From NCBI RefSeq assembly GCF_019469265.1, contig NZ_CP048268.1, positions 348,501 to 412,500 on the forward strand: a stretch of 64,000 nt of DNA, in the 5' to 3' direction. This DNA is from Lactobacillus panisapium. GTDB lineage: Bacteria > Bacillota > Bacilli > Lactobacillales > Lactobacillaceae. The notes under the pieces were generated by a model. That model was not told where the DNA came from. It did not search any database and worked only from the letters and a program-made list of their open reading frames with translations. The position numbers were made by a program, and so were the translations under genes. Below, piece by piece: positions 42,557-51,697 of this stretch. The first letter of the stretch is position 1; each line of letters opens with the position of its first letter.

Positions 42557-44059
42557 ATGAAAAAGCGCGAATACGAAATAATTGTTGTCGGTGCAAGTAA
42601 TGCTGGTGGCATGGCAGCAGCTGCTGCGGCAGAAAAAGGGGCTAAGGTTTTAGTAATTGATAAGATGGGAAGTGCAGGCTATTTATACCGCGAAACGATT
42701 GCGGCTATTCATAGTAAGGCTCAGAAAAAAGCGGGAGTAGAAATTGATCGGAACGAATTAGTTAATTTTCTTTCTACTTTTAACCAAGGTAATGTTGACC
42801 AGAGACTGCTAAATACTTGGGCAGATAATAGTTCGGAAATGGTTGACTGGCTTGATGAGCAAGTTTTACGTCCTCATGGAGCATATATTAAAGCAACACC
42901 TGACGCATATTATGAGACAGAGCGCAATCATGCGTTTCCAACCGGTAATGAGGCCACAGCACCTGATGGCAAGTATTGGCAAATGGGCTATGGTAATTGG
43001 GTAATTGCCAAGGCAGAAGAGCTCGGCGCTGAATTTGCCTGGCACACGAAATTAGAAAAATTGGTAGTTGAGCATGGCAGGGTAACCGGTGTAATTGCTA
43101 AAAACATGAAAACCCAAGAACCGCTCGCTATTAAAGCCACAAAAGCAGTTATTTTGTGTACTGGTGGTTATGGATCTAATCAGGCCTTAATGGCAAAATG
43201 GAATCCATTAGGATTAAAGACAAATGTTTACACTGATAGTCAAAGGGATGATGGTTCAGGAATTACAGCTGCGATGGCAATTGGAGCAGCTAAAGATGAA
43301 GAGCCCGCCTCCATTGTTTTTAACCGCGGTGCTGTGCCGGTCGGAACAAATGCTGAAGATTTTTATGAAGTTGATTTAACACCTCCTGATGATCCCGGCT
43401 ATTTGTGGCTTGGATCTTATCCGATGCTAAAGGTTAACCTTAATGGTGAACGGTTCTTTAATGAAAGTGCGCCATATCAGTTCCAAATGACTGCAGCTTC
43501 AAAGCAACCGGGATATTTGAGTGCCATGATTTGGACTGAAGATACAATGAGCGATGAAAATCTTAAGCAATACCATACCTTAGGCTGTTCACGTTTGGGC
43601 TTTCCTGGAATTTTTACGGGTGAAGAGGCTCGCAAAGAAGTGAATGATCGCCTAAAGGAAGGTCTAGTTCAAAAAGCTGATAGCATTGATGAACTCGCGA
43701 AGAAATTAGGTCTTCCTGCAAATAATTTGAACAAGACAGTTGAGCGGTACAACGAAATGGTGGCATCTGGCAGCGACACGGACTTTGGCAAAGAAAGCTA
43801 CCGTTTAGAACCAGTTGCCAAGCCGCCTTATTATGGCGCAATTATTGGCGGGCGTTTGCTTGCAACCTTAGATGGTCTGCGTGTGAATTTACAAATGCAG
43901 GTTATTAATCAGCAAGGAAACGTGATTCCTGGACTTTATGCTGCAGGGAACTGCTCCGGTGGCTTTTTCTGGGGCATTTATCCTGACCATGTTCCTGGAC
44001 TAACGGCTAGTCACGCTTTAACTTTTGGGCGTCTGGCTGGAAAATATGCGGCAGAATAA
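42557..44059 (+). CDS. FAD-dependent oxidoreductase, fumarate-reductase flavoprotein-like
   Basis: A 500-residue FAD_binding_2 flavoprotein: N-terminal dinucleotide fold IIVVGASNAGGMAAAAAAEKG, AVILCTGGYGSNQ, and the C-terminal GLYAAGNCSGGFFWGIYP-type FAD contact. Relatives reduce activated double bonds (fumarate, urocanate, cinnamates) or 3-ketosteroids. It has no FMN_bind or haem domain, so its electron donor is not evident. Context (LysR, carboxylate MFS) suggests reduction of an imported unsaturated acid as an electron sink; this is inference. Confidence 0.82.
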   Translation: MKKREYEIIVVGASNAGGMAAAAAAEKGAKVLVIDKMGSAGYLYRETIAAIHSKAQKKAGVEIDRNELVNFLSTFNQGNVDQRLLNTWADNSSEMVDWLDEQVLRPHGAYIKATPDAYYETERNHAFPTGNEATAPDGKYWQMGYGNWVIAKAEELGAEFAWHTKLEKLVVEHGRVTGVIAKNMKTQEPLAIKATKAVILCTGGYGSNQALMAKWNPLGLKTNVYTDSQRDDGSGITAAMAIGAAKDEEPASIVFNRGAVPVGTNAEDFYEVDLTPPDDPGYLWLGSYPMLKVNLNGERFFNESAPYQFQMTAASKQPGYLSAMIWTEDTMSDENLKQYHTLGCSRLGFPGIFTGEEARKEVNDRLKEGLVQKADSIDELAKKLGLPANNLNKTVERYNEMVASGSDTDFGKESYRLEPVAKPPYYGAIIGGRLLATLDGLRVNLQMQVINQQGNVIPGLYAAGNCSGGFFWGIYPDHVPGLTASHALTFGRLAGKYAAE

Positions 44060-44062
44060 CTA

Positions 44063-44095
44063 AAAAATGACTTATTGAGGCAATAAGTCATTTTT
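44063..44095 (+). terminator. Terminator after flavoenzyme gene
   Basis: AAAATGACTTATTG pairs with CAATAAGTCATTTTT around three bases. Confidence 0.88.
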
Positions 44096-44319
44096 ACTTT
44101 GTCACAAAGTAAGGAACTAGAACAAAATACGACTAATTTTAGTCAAATTGATCTAAAGCCGAACTATTTTTGCTAAAATAATAAATAAACGAAATAAAAC
44201 CGAATTTTTCAGCTAATTTTTATTGTAATCTTACTTTTCATGCTATACAATAAATAAGAATAAAATGATCAACTATTTATTGTTGGTTAAACCAGTATTT
44301 TGGAGGAAAAATAGAAAAA

Positions 44320-45624
44320 ATGAAATTTGGTAAGAAGCTAGCTGCAATTGCTGTGGCCGGTTTGGCTTTAGTAGGAACTGCTGCGTGCTCAAACAATAAT
44401 TCATCTTCAACATCAACATCGAATAAGATTCCTAAGGTAACAAAGAAAACCACGGTGGTCTTCTGGCACGGAATGCAGGGAGCTCAAGCCGATACATTAA
44501 AGAGTCTTGCAAAAGAGTTTGAAGCCAAGAATTCTAATATTAAAATCAAGTTGGAACAACAAGGAAATTACGATGATTTACAGGCAAAACTGAATTCGAC
44601 GATGCAATCACCGAAGAACCTGCCTACAATTACCCAAGCTTATCCTGGTTGGCTTGAAAGTGCCGCTAAAAATAACATGTTGGTCAATTTAACTCCTTAC
44701 ATTAATAACCATGATGTTGGTTGGGGGAGTTCAGCTGCTTCAGGAATTAAAGCTGATATGCTTAATGGCGCTAAAATTAACGGCAAGCAATACGGTATTC
44801 CGTTTAATAAATCAACTGAAGTCTTGATTTATAATCCTGCAATGCTTAAAAAGTACGGTGTAACCAAAGTACCAACTACAATGGCAGAATTAAAACAGGC
44901 TGCGCAAACAATTTACCAGAAGAGTAATCATCAGGTAGCCGGTGCCGGCTTTGATGATCTTGATAACTACTACGTGTTGGGCATGAAGAACGAAGGTCAA
45001 GATTTTTCTAGTAAGATTGATTTTACCGGTAAGGCTTCCAAAAAGGTGCTTAATTATTATGTAGCTGGTGAAAAAGCAGGCTACTTCAGAATGGCTGGTT
45101 CTGATAAGTACTTATACATTCCATTCACAAATAACAAGTTAGCGATGTTTGTGACCTCATCTTCAACAGAAACTTGGATTAAGCAGGCAGCCAAAAAAGG
45201 TTTTACCTATGAAGTTGCGGCACGGCCAAGCAAGTATACGATGCAGCAGGGAACCGATATTTACATGTTTAATCAGGCCAGTGCAATGCAAAAAGCTGCG
45301 GCCTTTAAGTTCATGAAGTTCCTGTCCTCGAAACAAGGTCAGATTAAGTGGGCCAAAAAGACGGGCTATATTCCTGTTAATGAGGATGCAACTAAGTCTA
45401 CAGAATACAAGTCAATTAAGCAGTTTAAATTGCCAGCAAAATTAGAGACAATCTGGTCAACTAATTCACTTTACAGTGTTCCGGTTATTAAAGACTCAAG
45501 TGCCACTTTTAGCCAATTGACGCCAATTATGCAATCAATTCTTTCTGCGGCTCAGAAAAATAGAAATGTGAACAAGGCTATTAATACTGGAAAGACCAAG
45601 TTTGATGCAGCCTGGAAACAATAA
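44320..45624 (+). CDS. Extracellular sugar-binding lipoprotein, orphan paralogue
   Basis: A 434-residue family-1 solute-binding lipoprotein (signal MKFGKKLAAIAVAGLALVG, lipobox TAAC). It is clearly homologous along its full length to the protein at 38907 (shared FWHGM, PTITQAYP, YGIPFNKS, GTDIYMFN segments). It has its own promoter region (TTGTAA-17-TACAAT upstream of 44260) and terminator and no transport genes beside it, so it probably docks on the UgpA/E-like permeases of the operon at 34803. Confidence 0.92.
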   Translation: MKFGKKLAAIAVAGLALVGTAACSNNNSSSTSTSNKIPKVTKKTTVVFWHGMQGAQADTLKSLAKEFEAKNSNIKIKLEQQGNYDDLQAKLNSTMQSPKNLPTITQAYPGWLESAAKNNMLVNLTPYINNHDVGWGSSAASGIKADMLNGAKINGKQYGIPFNKSTEVLIYNPAMLKKYGVTKVPTTMAELKQAAQTIYQKSNHQVAGAGFDDLDNYYVLGMKNEGQDFSSKIDFTGKASKKVLNYYVAGEKAGYFRMAGSDKYLYIPFTNNKLAMFVTSSSTETWIKQAAKKGFTYEVAARPSKYTMQQGTDIYMFNQASAMQKAAAFKFMKFLSSKQGQIKWAKKTGYIPVNEDATKSTEYKSIKQFKLPAKLETIWSTNSLYSVPVIKDSSATFSQLTPIMQSILSAAQKNRNVNKAINTGKTKFDAAWKQ

Positions 45625-45642
45625 TCATTAATTGACAGAAAT

Positions 45643-45671
45643 AAAAAGCAGGTTTTTACGCCTGTTTTTTT
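45643..45671 (+). terminator. Terminator after orphan binding protein
   Basis: AAAAAGCAGG pairs with CCTGTTTTTT around eight bases. Confidence 0.85.
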
Positions 45672-45760
45672 ATTTATCGTTTTTCACATGAATGGTAAAA
45701 TAAAAGAACATTAATATGACTTTTTGCGTCTATTAATTCATCAACCTAGGGGTGAAGAAA

Positions 45761-46678
45761 ATGATTAAAGAACAGAAATTTCCGGTGGCAACCAAGTATC
45801 GGTGGTTTGACATTAGTAATCTAAGTGAAGATGACAGTAATACATTACAGGACGAGTTTAATTTTACGCCTGATATGATTTCTTACATTTCTGACCGTCA
45901 TGAGCGCCCACACTATGATTACGATACCCACACGCATATCCACTTGATGGTTTATGATGTACCAATTTGGCCTACTAAAACAATTAAGCACTTTACATCA
46001 CATCCGGTTACTTTTTTGGTCTCGGGTGAGAATATCTTTACTTTTCACACTGAATCAACCAGTTACGTTTTTGATGAATTCAATGATTTAGCAATGAGAC
46101 GTGAATTGTCGACGGCACAAGATGTAACGGAATTATTGATGAAATTTCTGTTATTTTTATCGCAATACTTTCAGCGAGCAGTTACACAATTAGATGTACA
46201 GCGGAATACGCTTGATCAAAAATTATCAGATGACATTGATAATAAGGATTTAGTTGAATTATCAAGCATTGAAAAAAGTTTAGTCTACTTATCCAGTTCA
46301 ATTCAAACCAATTTGATGATGCTGCACAGTTTAAAATTGTCGGAATTGGATTTCACTAAGCCGGCACGCGAGCGGCTGGACGATGTTTTAATCGAATCGA
46401 ATCAGTCAGCAGAAATGGTTAAGATTTCGCAACAAGTAACGCAAACTCTCTCGGCAACGTCCAATAACATGATGAACAATAACCTAAATGACACGATGAA
46501 ATTCCTCACGGTGTGGTCATTAGTTTTGACTATTCCGACCATTCTAACGGGTTTTTACGGGATGAATGTTAGCTTACCAGTAAGTCATAATTCGTCTGAT
46601 TGGATTGCAATCATGTTGATCACGATTCTTTTAATGGTCTGGTTGATTGTATTAATGAAACGACATCATTTCTTCTAA
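45761..46678 (+). CDS. CorA-family magnesium/cobalt transporter
   Basis: A 305-residue protein with a large cytoplasmic N-terminal domain (alpha/beta then long helices from about 120 to 240) and two C-terminal membrane helices. The signature YGMNV follows the first helix (LTGFYGMNVSLPVSHN). It forms a pentameric divalent-cation channel. The start is ATG 45761 with AGGGGTG upstream; the GTG three codons earlier lies within the binding site. Followed after 14 bases by the serine-hydrolase-like gene. Confidence 0.92.
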   Translation: MIKEQKFPVATKYRWFDISNLSEDDSNTLQDEFNFTPDMISYISDRHERPHYDYDTHTHIHLMVYDVPIWPTKTIKHFTSHPVTFLVSGENIFTFHTESTSYVFDEFNDLAMRRELSTAQDVTELLMKFLLFLSQYFQRAVTQLDVQRNTLDQKLSDDIDNKDLVELSSIEKSLVYLSSSIQTNLMMLHSLKLSELDFTKPARERLDDVLIESNQSAEMVKISQQVTQTLSATSNNMMNNNLNDTMKFLTVWSLVLTIPTILTGFYGMNVSLPVSHNSSDWIAIMLITILLMVWLIVLMKRHHFF

Positions 46679-46692
46679 ATTGAGGCAAAAAA

Positions 46693-47610
46693 ATGAAAAA
46701 TAAAGTCCTCATCGGCTCTTTAATAACAACACTACTAGCATTTATGTTGTATTCGGTTAACATTAAGCGAGTAGAGAATTCGCAAGTTCAAATTGTAAAT
46801 CAAAAAAATACCACCAATAAGTCTAAGGGTAAAACTGCCCATGAACCAAAAATGGCAGCAGTTGAATATCCCAATCACATTAAAGTTGCTTCTGGCAGTA
46901 ATCAGGATTGGTCAAAGCAAATTGAAAAGGTGATGGGAAAAGATCAAAGCTATCAAGTTAGTGTTCAAGACTTGAATTCAGGTAAATTTGCGCGGGTATC
47001 AAATACTGCAAAAGCACATGAAGTTGGTGCTACGGGTAACCTCTTTTTGCTTGCGGCTATTTACTATCAGGAGCAACATGGTAAACTGAGTGACCATACT
47101 GCGATTAAGGTAAAAAAAGCGGATCGAGCTAAGGGCGATAAAATGCTTAAACCTGGAATTGCATATGGCGTAACCTTTTTAAAACAGACTTTAATGCGCA
47201 AAAATAAGACTGCTGGGAATGCTTTAACAAGAAAAGTTAAGCCCGCTAAAATCAATGAAGTAGCGCATAAAATGGGTGCGACTAACACCAAATTCGGTGA
47301 GCATTATTCGGCTGGTCCGGTGGCCACAACAACGGCTGCTGACTTAGCTGCAGTGATGAACAATTTGTACCAAAATAAAACTTTGAACCGGCAATATGCC
47401 AATATGGCGCTGGGTTCACTTAGTCTAACTGGTAAAAAGCCCAAGATTGTGGCACAAACTAACGGTGCAACCATTTATGCCATTGGTGATAGCAGAGCAA
47501 ACGTTGCACTTGTGCAAAGTCACGGCCATGCCTACTGTGTGAGCGTCTGGGCTAGTTCTGACCGCAGTTTTAGTAATTTAGGTAAAACAGTTAACGGCTT
47601 TTTTAAGTAA
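46693..47610 (+). CDS. Class A beta-lactamase-like serine hydrolase fold, active site degenerate
   Basis: A 305-residue protein with an N-terminal signal/anchor helix (residues 5-22), a basic linker and a beta-lactamase/transpeptidase fold (VSVQDLNSGKFARVSNT, then HEVGATGNLFLLAAIYYQ). Where active family members have Ser-x-x-Lys, this has Thr-Gly-Asn-Leu, and the KTG triad appears as TNG. It therefore looks catalytically inactive and may bind cell-wall material instead. It lies 14 bases after corA and is followed by a terminator. Fold assignment is reasonable; lack of activity is inferred from missing residues. Confidence 0.68.
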   Translation: MKNKVLIGSLITTLLAFMLYSVNIKRVENSQVQIVNQKNTTNKSKGKTAHEPKMAAVEYPNHIKVASGSNQDWSKQIEKVMGKDQSYQVSVQDLNSGKFARVSNTAKAHEVGATGNLFLLAAIYYQEQHGKLSDHTAIKVKKADRAKGDKMLKPGIAYGVTFLKQTLMRKNKTAGNALTRKVKPAKINEVAHKMGATNTKFGEHYSAGPVATTTAADLAAVMNNLYQNKTLNRQYANMALGSLSLTGKKPKIVAQTNGATIYAIGDSRANVALVQSHGHAYCVSVWASSDRSFSNLGKTVNGFFK

Positions 47611-47622
47611 AATAAACTAATT

Positions 47623-47646
47623 AATCCAAGTTTTTGGATTTTTTTA
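47623..47646 (+). terminator. Terminator after serine-hydrolase-like gene
   Basis: AATCCAA pairs with TTGGATT, followed by a T-run. Confidence 0.75.
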
Positions 47647-47714
47647 TGTCCAAAAAAGTCTTGCATTACAGGCCTTCACCTAACTTTTGGCAAAAAAATA
47701 ATAATAATTTACAC

Positions 47715-47751
47715 TTTGTAGATTGTAATCTTCAAACTGTAGTGCTATATT
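47715..47751 (+). promoter_or_regulatory. TetR operator overlapping the promoter
   Basis: A 22-bp palindrome (TTTG-T-AGATT, GT, AATCT-T-CAAA) at 47715-47736 covers the -35 box TTGTAA (47723-47728). A 17-base spacer and an extended -10 (TGC-TATATT, 47746-47751) follow. This is an autorepression layout for the TetR gene and the MMPL exporter. Confidence 0.75.
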
Positions 47752-47782
47752 GTTCACTATGCTGTTATAAGGAGGGGTGAAT

Positions 47783-48337
47783 TTGGTTAAAAAGAGAAGC
47801 CTCGATCTTGATAAGGTGATTGCGAAGGCGACGGAGCTGATTGGTCAAAAAGGACTTTCTGCGACTACTCTGCCGAACCTAGCTAAAGAGTTAGGCGTTC
47901 GTTCACAGTCACTCTATCACTATGTTTCAGGTCGTAAGCAATTATTATCACTTGTTGGTGCAAGCAGGATTAAGATATTAAGTAAAAAGCTGGTTGAAAA
48001 TCTGATGGGCATTGCAGGAGAGGAAGCTTTACTGAGATTTGCGGATATTGTACGTAATTTTATTTTGAATGACCCCGCACTTTTTAGTATTCTTTATCAC
48101 CTGAATGAGTATAAACCCGAAGATGCTATCACTAAGGAAATCATGAATGTAATCGCATTGGCCGATAAATTGAATTTAAGAAGTGACAGTACTGTTTCAC
48201 TTCATTCTTTAATCGGTGCGGTATTAGGATATGTTTTTCTAGACGTATCAGCATCTTTTGAGAATGAAACTAGTAAAGAGGCCGATCAAGGTTACCATGA
48301 TTTGATTCTCAAATTAGTTCAGCCAAAAAATATTTAA
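47783..48337 (+). CDS. TetR-family transcriptional repressor
   Basis: A 184-residue regulator with an N-terminal helix-turn-helix (VIAKATELIGQKGLSATTLPNLAKELGVRSQSLYHYVSGRKQLL) and a C-terminal ligand-binding domain. The start is best placed at TTG 47783, since AAGGAGG is six bases upstream; the GTG at 47777 overlaps the ribosome-binding site. It is co-transcribed with the MMPL exporter gene 24 bases downstream and probably represses both through the palindrome at 47715-47736. Confidence 0.88.
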   Translation: MVKKRSLDLDKVIAKATELIGQKGLSATTLPNLAKELGVRSQSLYHYVSGRKQLLSLVGASRIKILSKKLVENLMGIAGEEALLRFADIVRNFILNDPALFSILYHLNEYKPEDAITKEIMNVIALADKLNLRSDSTVSLHSLIGAVLGYVFLDVSASFENETSKEADQGYHDLILKLVQPKNI

Positions 48338-48361
48338 TTAAGAATAGAGAGGAAAAGCAGA

Positions 48362-51355
48362 GTGCAAAAACTATTAAAGAACCATATTTTTTCATTCATT
48401 GCATGGATTTTAATTTTAATTATTTCTGTTGTGGCTTTGCCAGATGTTACCGGATTAACGCGTGAGCACTCAAATATTTCCTTGCCGCAAGATGTTCAAA
48501 GCGAGGTCGCTAAGTCAATTCAAAATGATTGGGGACCTAAGCAAAAGGACACTTATCAAATAGCAGTTGTCTTCAACAAGGAAAAAGGCAAATTAACCGC
48601 AGATGATAAAAATGCAATCAATGAAACGATTGACCAATTAAAAGAAAACAAGAGCAAGTACGGTATTAAGATGGTCATGGCACCGGATGATAATATCGCA
48701 ACGAAAAAGCAATTGCAGTCCAAGGACGACAAAGCCTGGATTTTGCAGCTTAATGTTGCGAAAAAGCATGGTCCGGTCAATGATGTTGAACAAGAGCTGA
48801 ATAAAGCTGTTAAAACAACGGGAATTCGGACTTATGTTACGGGAGCCGATGTTTTACAGAATTCCTTTTCAAATTCAATCCAAGAAGGGATAAAGAAAAC
48901 AGAGGTTATTACTGTCATCTTCATCTTTATCGTATTAGTGATTGTATTTAAGTCACCAATTGTGCCACTGATTTCGTTATTAACAGTTGGGGTGTCTTTC
49001 ATTACCGCCTTTTCAATTGTTACTAACTTAGTGAAGTTCCAAAACTTCCCATTTTCAAACTTTACGCAGGTCTTCATGATTATTGTTTTGTTCGGAATTG
49101 GTACGGACTACAACATTCTTTTGTATGATAAGTTTAAAGAAGATTTGGGTAAGGGAATGGATCGCTATGAAGCGATGAAAAGCTCCCTCAAAGTTGCTGG
49201 GAAAACCATTCTATATTCGGGCTCATCTATCCTGATTGGATTTTCAGCCCTAAGCTTAGCTAACTTCTCCATTTACCAATCAGCAGTTGGTGTGGCAGTT
49301 GGTGTAGCAATCTTATTAATTGTTTTATTAACCTTGAACCCATTCTTTATGGCTGTTTTAGGTGAAAAAATGTTCTGGCCAGTTAAAAAATTTACTGGTG
49401 AACAAGAAGATAAATTATGGCATGGTATTTCTAAGGGAACACTAGCACACCCAATTATTTACTTAATTGTCCTTGCAGTTGTGGTAACTCCATTTGCTTT
49501 GATGTACTCAGGTCATCTAAATTATGATGATACCGACGAAATTGATAATGCAGAGCCAGCAAAAGCAGGGATGCGTGTAGTTCAAAAGCACTTCTCAGCT
49601 GGTATGGCTGAGCCTTCTACTTTGTATATCAAGAGTAATCATCGTCTTGATAACGAAGCGGACTTGCGCTTAATCGATCAACTGACGAGACAATTAAAGT
49701 CTTCAGGTGATGTCTCACTAGTAACTTCTGTCACCCAACCTTACGGTGAAGAGATTGATCAGCTTTATGTTAAAAATCAGTTGAACACTGTTAATCAAGG
49801 GGTTGACCAGGCGCGTGCTGGTCTAGGCAAACTAAGCAAAGCAAGTAAGAAGTTAGCTAATGGTGCAAGCCAATTAGCTGACGGTACTAGTCAATTACAG
49901 GATGGAACAGGTAAGCTTCAGAGCGGAGCTAACCAGTTACAAAGCGGCACTAGCCAATTACAAAGTGGTGCTGGTCAATTGCAAAGCGGCTCCGGCCGTT
50001 TACAAAGTGGCACTGCTCAGATGACTAGCGGCTTAAACCAATTAAATTCGCAGCTATCTGCAGGTTCTCAAGGAATTGCAGCCGCACAGTCAAATACTAA
50101 AGCTGCACTTGAAAAGAGCTATAAGGCTAATCTGGCACAAAGCATTAATAGTGTTCCCGGATTAACGCCACAACAAAAGATGGCCGCCATGCAAGCAGCT
50201 GGCGCAGCTCTTGAAAAATCATGGTCGCAAGTTTCGGCTTCTATGCCAAATGTCTCGGGCCAAATGGGTCAATTGCAATCAGGTGTAGGCAGATTAGCCT
50301 CTGCATCTGGTCAATTGAATTCAGGTGCTACCACATTAAATGGTGGTGTCGGTCAACTAAATTCAAATCTTGGTAAATTAAATTCAAGTGTAGGCCAGTT
50401 TAGCTCCAGTATTGGTCAACTAAATTCAAGTGTCGGTCAGTTAAATACCGGTGCAGGTCAACTTGCTTCAGGAACACCTAAATTAACTTCAGGTGTTGAT
50501 GAAGTTAACAGCGGCTTAGGCCAAGGAGCAGCTTACTTAACGGGTCTTGCTAGCTCATCTGCAGCAGATAGTTTTTACATTCCGAAGGAATTTATCAAAA
50601 ATGATACTTTCCAGACTTCAGTTGATAACTACCTTAGTCCAGATAAAAAGTCAGCAATGATTATGATTGTCTTTAATTCAAACCCGAGCGGAACTGAAGC
50701 AACTGAAAAAGCGCAGGAACTTAGTTCAATGGCTAAGAAGTCATTGCAAGGAAGTCGCTTAGGTAAAGCAACGATTGCCATGGGTGGTGAAAGTTCCAAC
50801 ATTGCCGATATTAAGGATATTGCTAATAAAGACTTTATTAGAACAGCTGCAATTATGTTGATCGGAATTGGCATTGCGTTAATCTTTGTCACTCGTTCAT
50901 TGCTGCAACCAGTTTATATTCTGGGCACGCTTCTCATTGCTTACTTCTGCTCATTATCAATTACTGAATGGGTTGTAAAAGCTACAATGGGCAAGGACTT
51001 ATTAACTTGGAATACGCCATTCTTTGGTTTCATTATGTTAATTGCCCTCGGAGTTGACTACAGTATCTTCCTCATGACACGTTACCGTGCAATTGAAGGT
51101 AATAAGCCAAGTGAACGAATGCTTAAAGCTTGTGGTATTATCGGAACAGTTGTGGTTTCAGCCGCAATTATTCTAGGTGGTACTTTTGCAGCCTTAATTC
51201 CGTCAGGCATTCCAACTTTGATTGAGGTTGCATTAGCAGTTATTATTGGTTTGATTATTCTCGTCTTCATCATGCCAATTACCTTATCTGCAGCAGTTAA
51301 GCTGACTTATGAAGGTGTTCATTGGAAAAAGAAGAGTAGACGAGTAAAAGGTTAA
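48362..51355 (+). CDS. MMPL/RND-family membrane exporter with Ser/Gly/Gln repeat domain
   Basis: A 997-residue MMPL-family protein with two sets of about six membrane helices (first near residues 10-25 and 175-360, second near 820-985) and large extracellular loops. Residues 490-720 hold a run of 7- to 14-residue repeats of the LxSGxxQLxSG type, as in YhgE/Pip-like proteins, predicted to form long helices outside the cell. Polar residues in the membrane segments (FGIGTDYNILLYDKF; ALGVDYSIFLMTRY) are those used for proton coupling. The start is GTG 48362 with GAGGAAAAG upstream. Likely exports lipids, surface compounds or drugs under TetR control. Confidence 0.88.
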   Translation: MQKLLKNHIFSFIAWILILIISVVALPDVTGLTREHSNISLPQDVQSEVAKSIQNDWGPKQKDTYQIAVVFNKEKGKLTADDKNAINETIDQLKENKSKYGIKMVMAPDDNIATKKQLQSKDDKAWILQLNVAKKHGPVNDVEQELNKAVKTTGIRTYVTGADVLQNSFSNSIQEGIKKTEVITVIFIFIVLVIVFKSPIVPLISLLTVGVSFITAFSIVTNLVKFQNFPFSNFTQVFMIIVLFGIGTDYNILLYDKFKEDLGKGMDRYEAMKSSLKVAGKTILYSGSSILIGFSALSLANFSIYQSAVGVAVGVAILLIVLLTLNPFFMAVLGEKMFWPVKKFTGEQEDKLWHGISKGTLAHPIIYLIVLAVVVTPFALMYSGHLNYDDTDEIDNAEPAKAGMRVVQKHFSAGMAEPSTLYIKSNHRLDNEADLRLIDQLTRQLKSSGDVSLVTSVTQPYGEEIDQLYVKNQLNTVNQGVDQARAGLGKLSKASKKLANGASQLADGTSQLQDGTGKLQSGANQLQSGTSQLQSGAGQLQSGSGRLQSGTAQMTSGLNQLNSQLSAGSQGIAAAQSNTKAALEKSYKANLAQSINSVPGLTPQQKMAAMQAAGAALEKSWSQVSASMPNVSGQMGQLQSGVGRLASASGQLNSGATTLNGGVGQLNSNLGKLNSSVGQFSSSIGQLNSSVGQLNTGAGQLASGTPKLTSGVDEVNSGLGQGAAYLTGLASSSAADSFYIPKEFIKNDTFQTSVDNYLSPDKKSAMIMIVFNSNPSGTEATEKAQELSSMAKKSLQGSRLGKATIAMGGESSNIADIKDIANKDFIRTAAIMLIGIGIALIFVTRSLLQPVYILGTLLIAYFCSLSITEWVVKATMGKDLLTWNTPFFGFIMLIALGVDYSIFLMTRYRAIEGNKPSERMLKACGIIGTVVVSAAIILGGTFAALIPSGIPTLIEVALAVIIGLIILVFIMPITLSAAVKLTYEGVHWKKKSRRVKG

Positions 51356-51370
51356 ATAGCTTGAAACAGA

Positions 51371-51407
51371 AAGATTGATTTCTCAAATTGAGAGGTCAAT
51401 CTTTTTT
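51371..51407 (+). terminator. Terminator after MMPL gene
   Basis: AAGATTGA-TTTCTCAA and TTGAGAGG-TCAATCTT pair, followed by six T. Confidence 0.88.
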
Positions 51408-51521
51408 GTTTACCTTTAAAACTCAGGCTGCACTTGATAATATGGTGGTTTTGCAATCAGATAAATAATGAAATACAATTAAGTAATAAATGAGAAAACT
51501 AATCTAATGGAGGAAAGAGTC

Positions 51522-51548
51522 ATGTCAAGAATAGTTGTTAATAGGTAA
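51522..51548 (+). CDS. Leader peptide 1 of the ABC-F gene (MSRIVVNR)
   Basis: Eight codons with GGAGGA (51509-51514) seven bases before ATG. It ends within a region that can form hairpins, 150 bp before an ABC-F gene. Such uORFs serve as antibiotic-stalling sensors for ABC-F and methyltransferase genes. The strong ribosome-binding site for so short a frame is hard to explain otherwise. Confidence 0.62.
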   Translation: MSRIVVNR

Positions 51549-51594
51549 CGCAAATTAGCATTGATGACCTTTTTTATCAAACGCTAATAGTGGC

Positions 51595-51637
51595 ACCTAC
51601 TAGTTTAACGATCGTTAACTTAATATCTAGGAGGGTA
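51595..51637 (+). promoter_or_regulatory. SD-masking hairpin in the ABC-F leader
   Basis: ACCTACTAG (51595-51603) can pair with CTAGGAGGGT (51628-51637), hiding the AGGAGGG of leader peptide 2. Within the loop is the palindrome TTAACGATCGTTAA (51605-51618). A separate stem TTAGC-TTGAT / ATCAA-GCTAA (51555-51586) precedes it. Mutually exclusive folds are plausible if a ribosome stalls on leader peptide 1. Confidence 0.5.
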
Positions 51638-51642
51638 GTCCA

Positions 51643-51678
51643 ATGAAAACTGAAGCTGGCATCAATCAGATCAGTTAA
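51643..51678 (+). CDS. Leader peptide 2 of the ABC-F gene (MKTEAGINQIS)
   Basis: Eleven codons with a strong AGGAGGG (51629-51635) seven bases before ATG. It stops 19 bases before the TTG start of the ABC-F gene. Its ribosome-binding site, far stronger than that of the main gene, lies in the upstream hairpin, which points to a role in regulated coupling. Confidence 0.6.
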   Translation: MKTEAGINQIS

Positions 51679-51697
51679 TCTATTACCGAGGTAAAAA

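Noticed and set aside
50629..51273. Long antisense ORFs inside the MMPL gene and similar shadows elsewhere
   Set aside because: They mirror well-supported genes, carry no ribosome-binding sites and show no domains.
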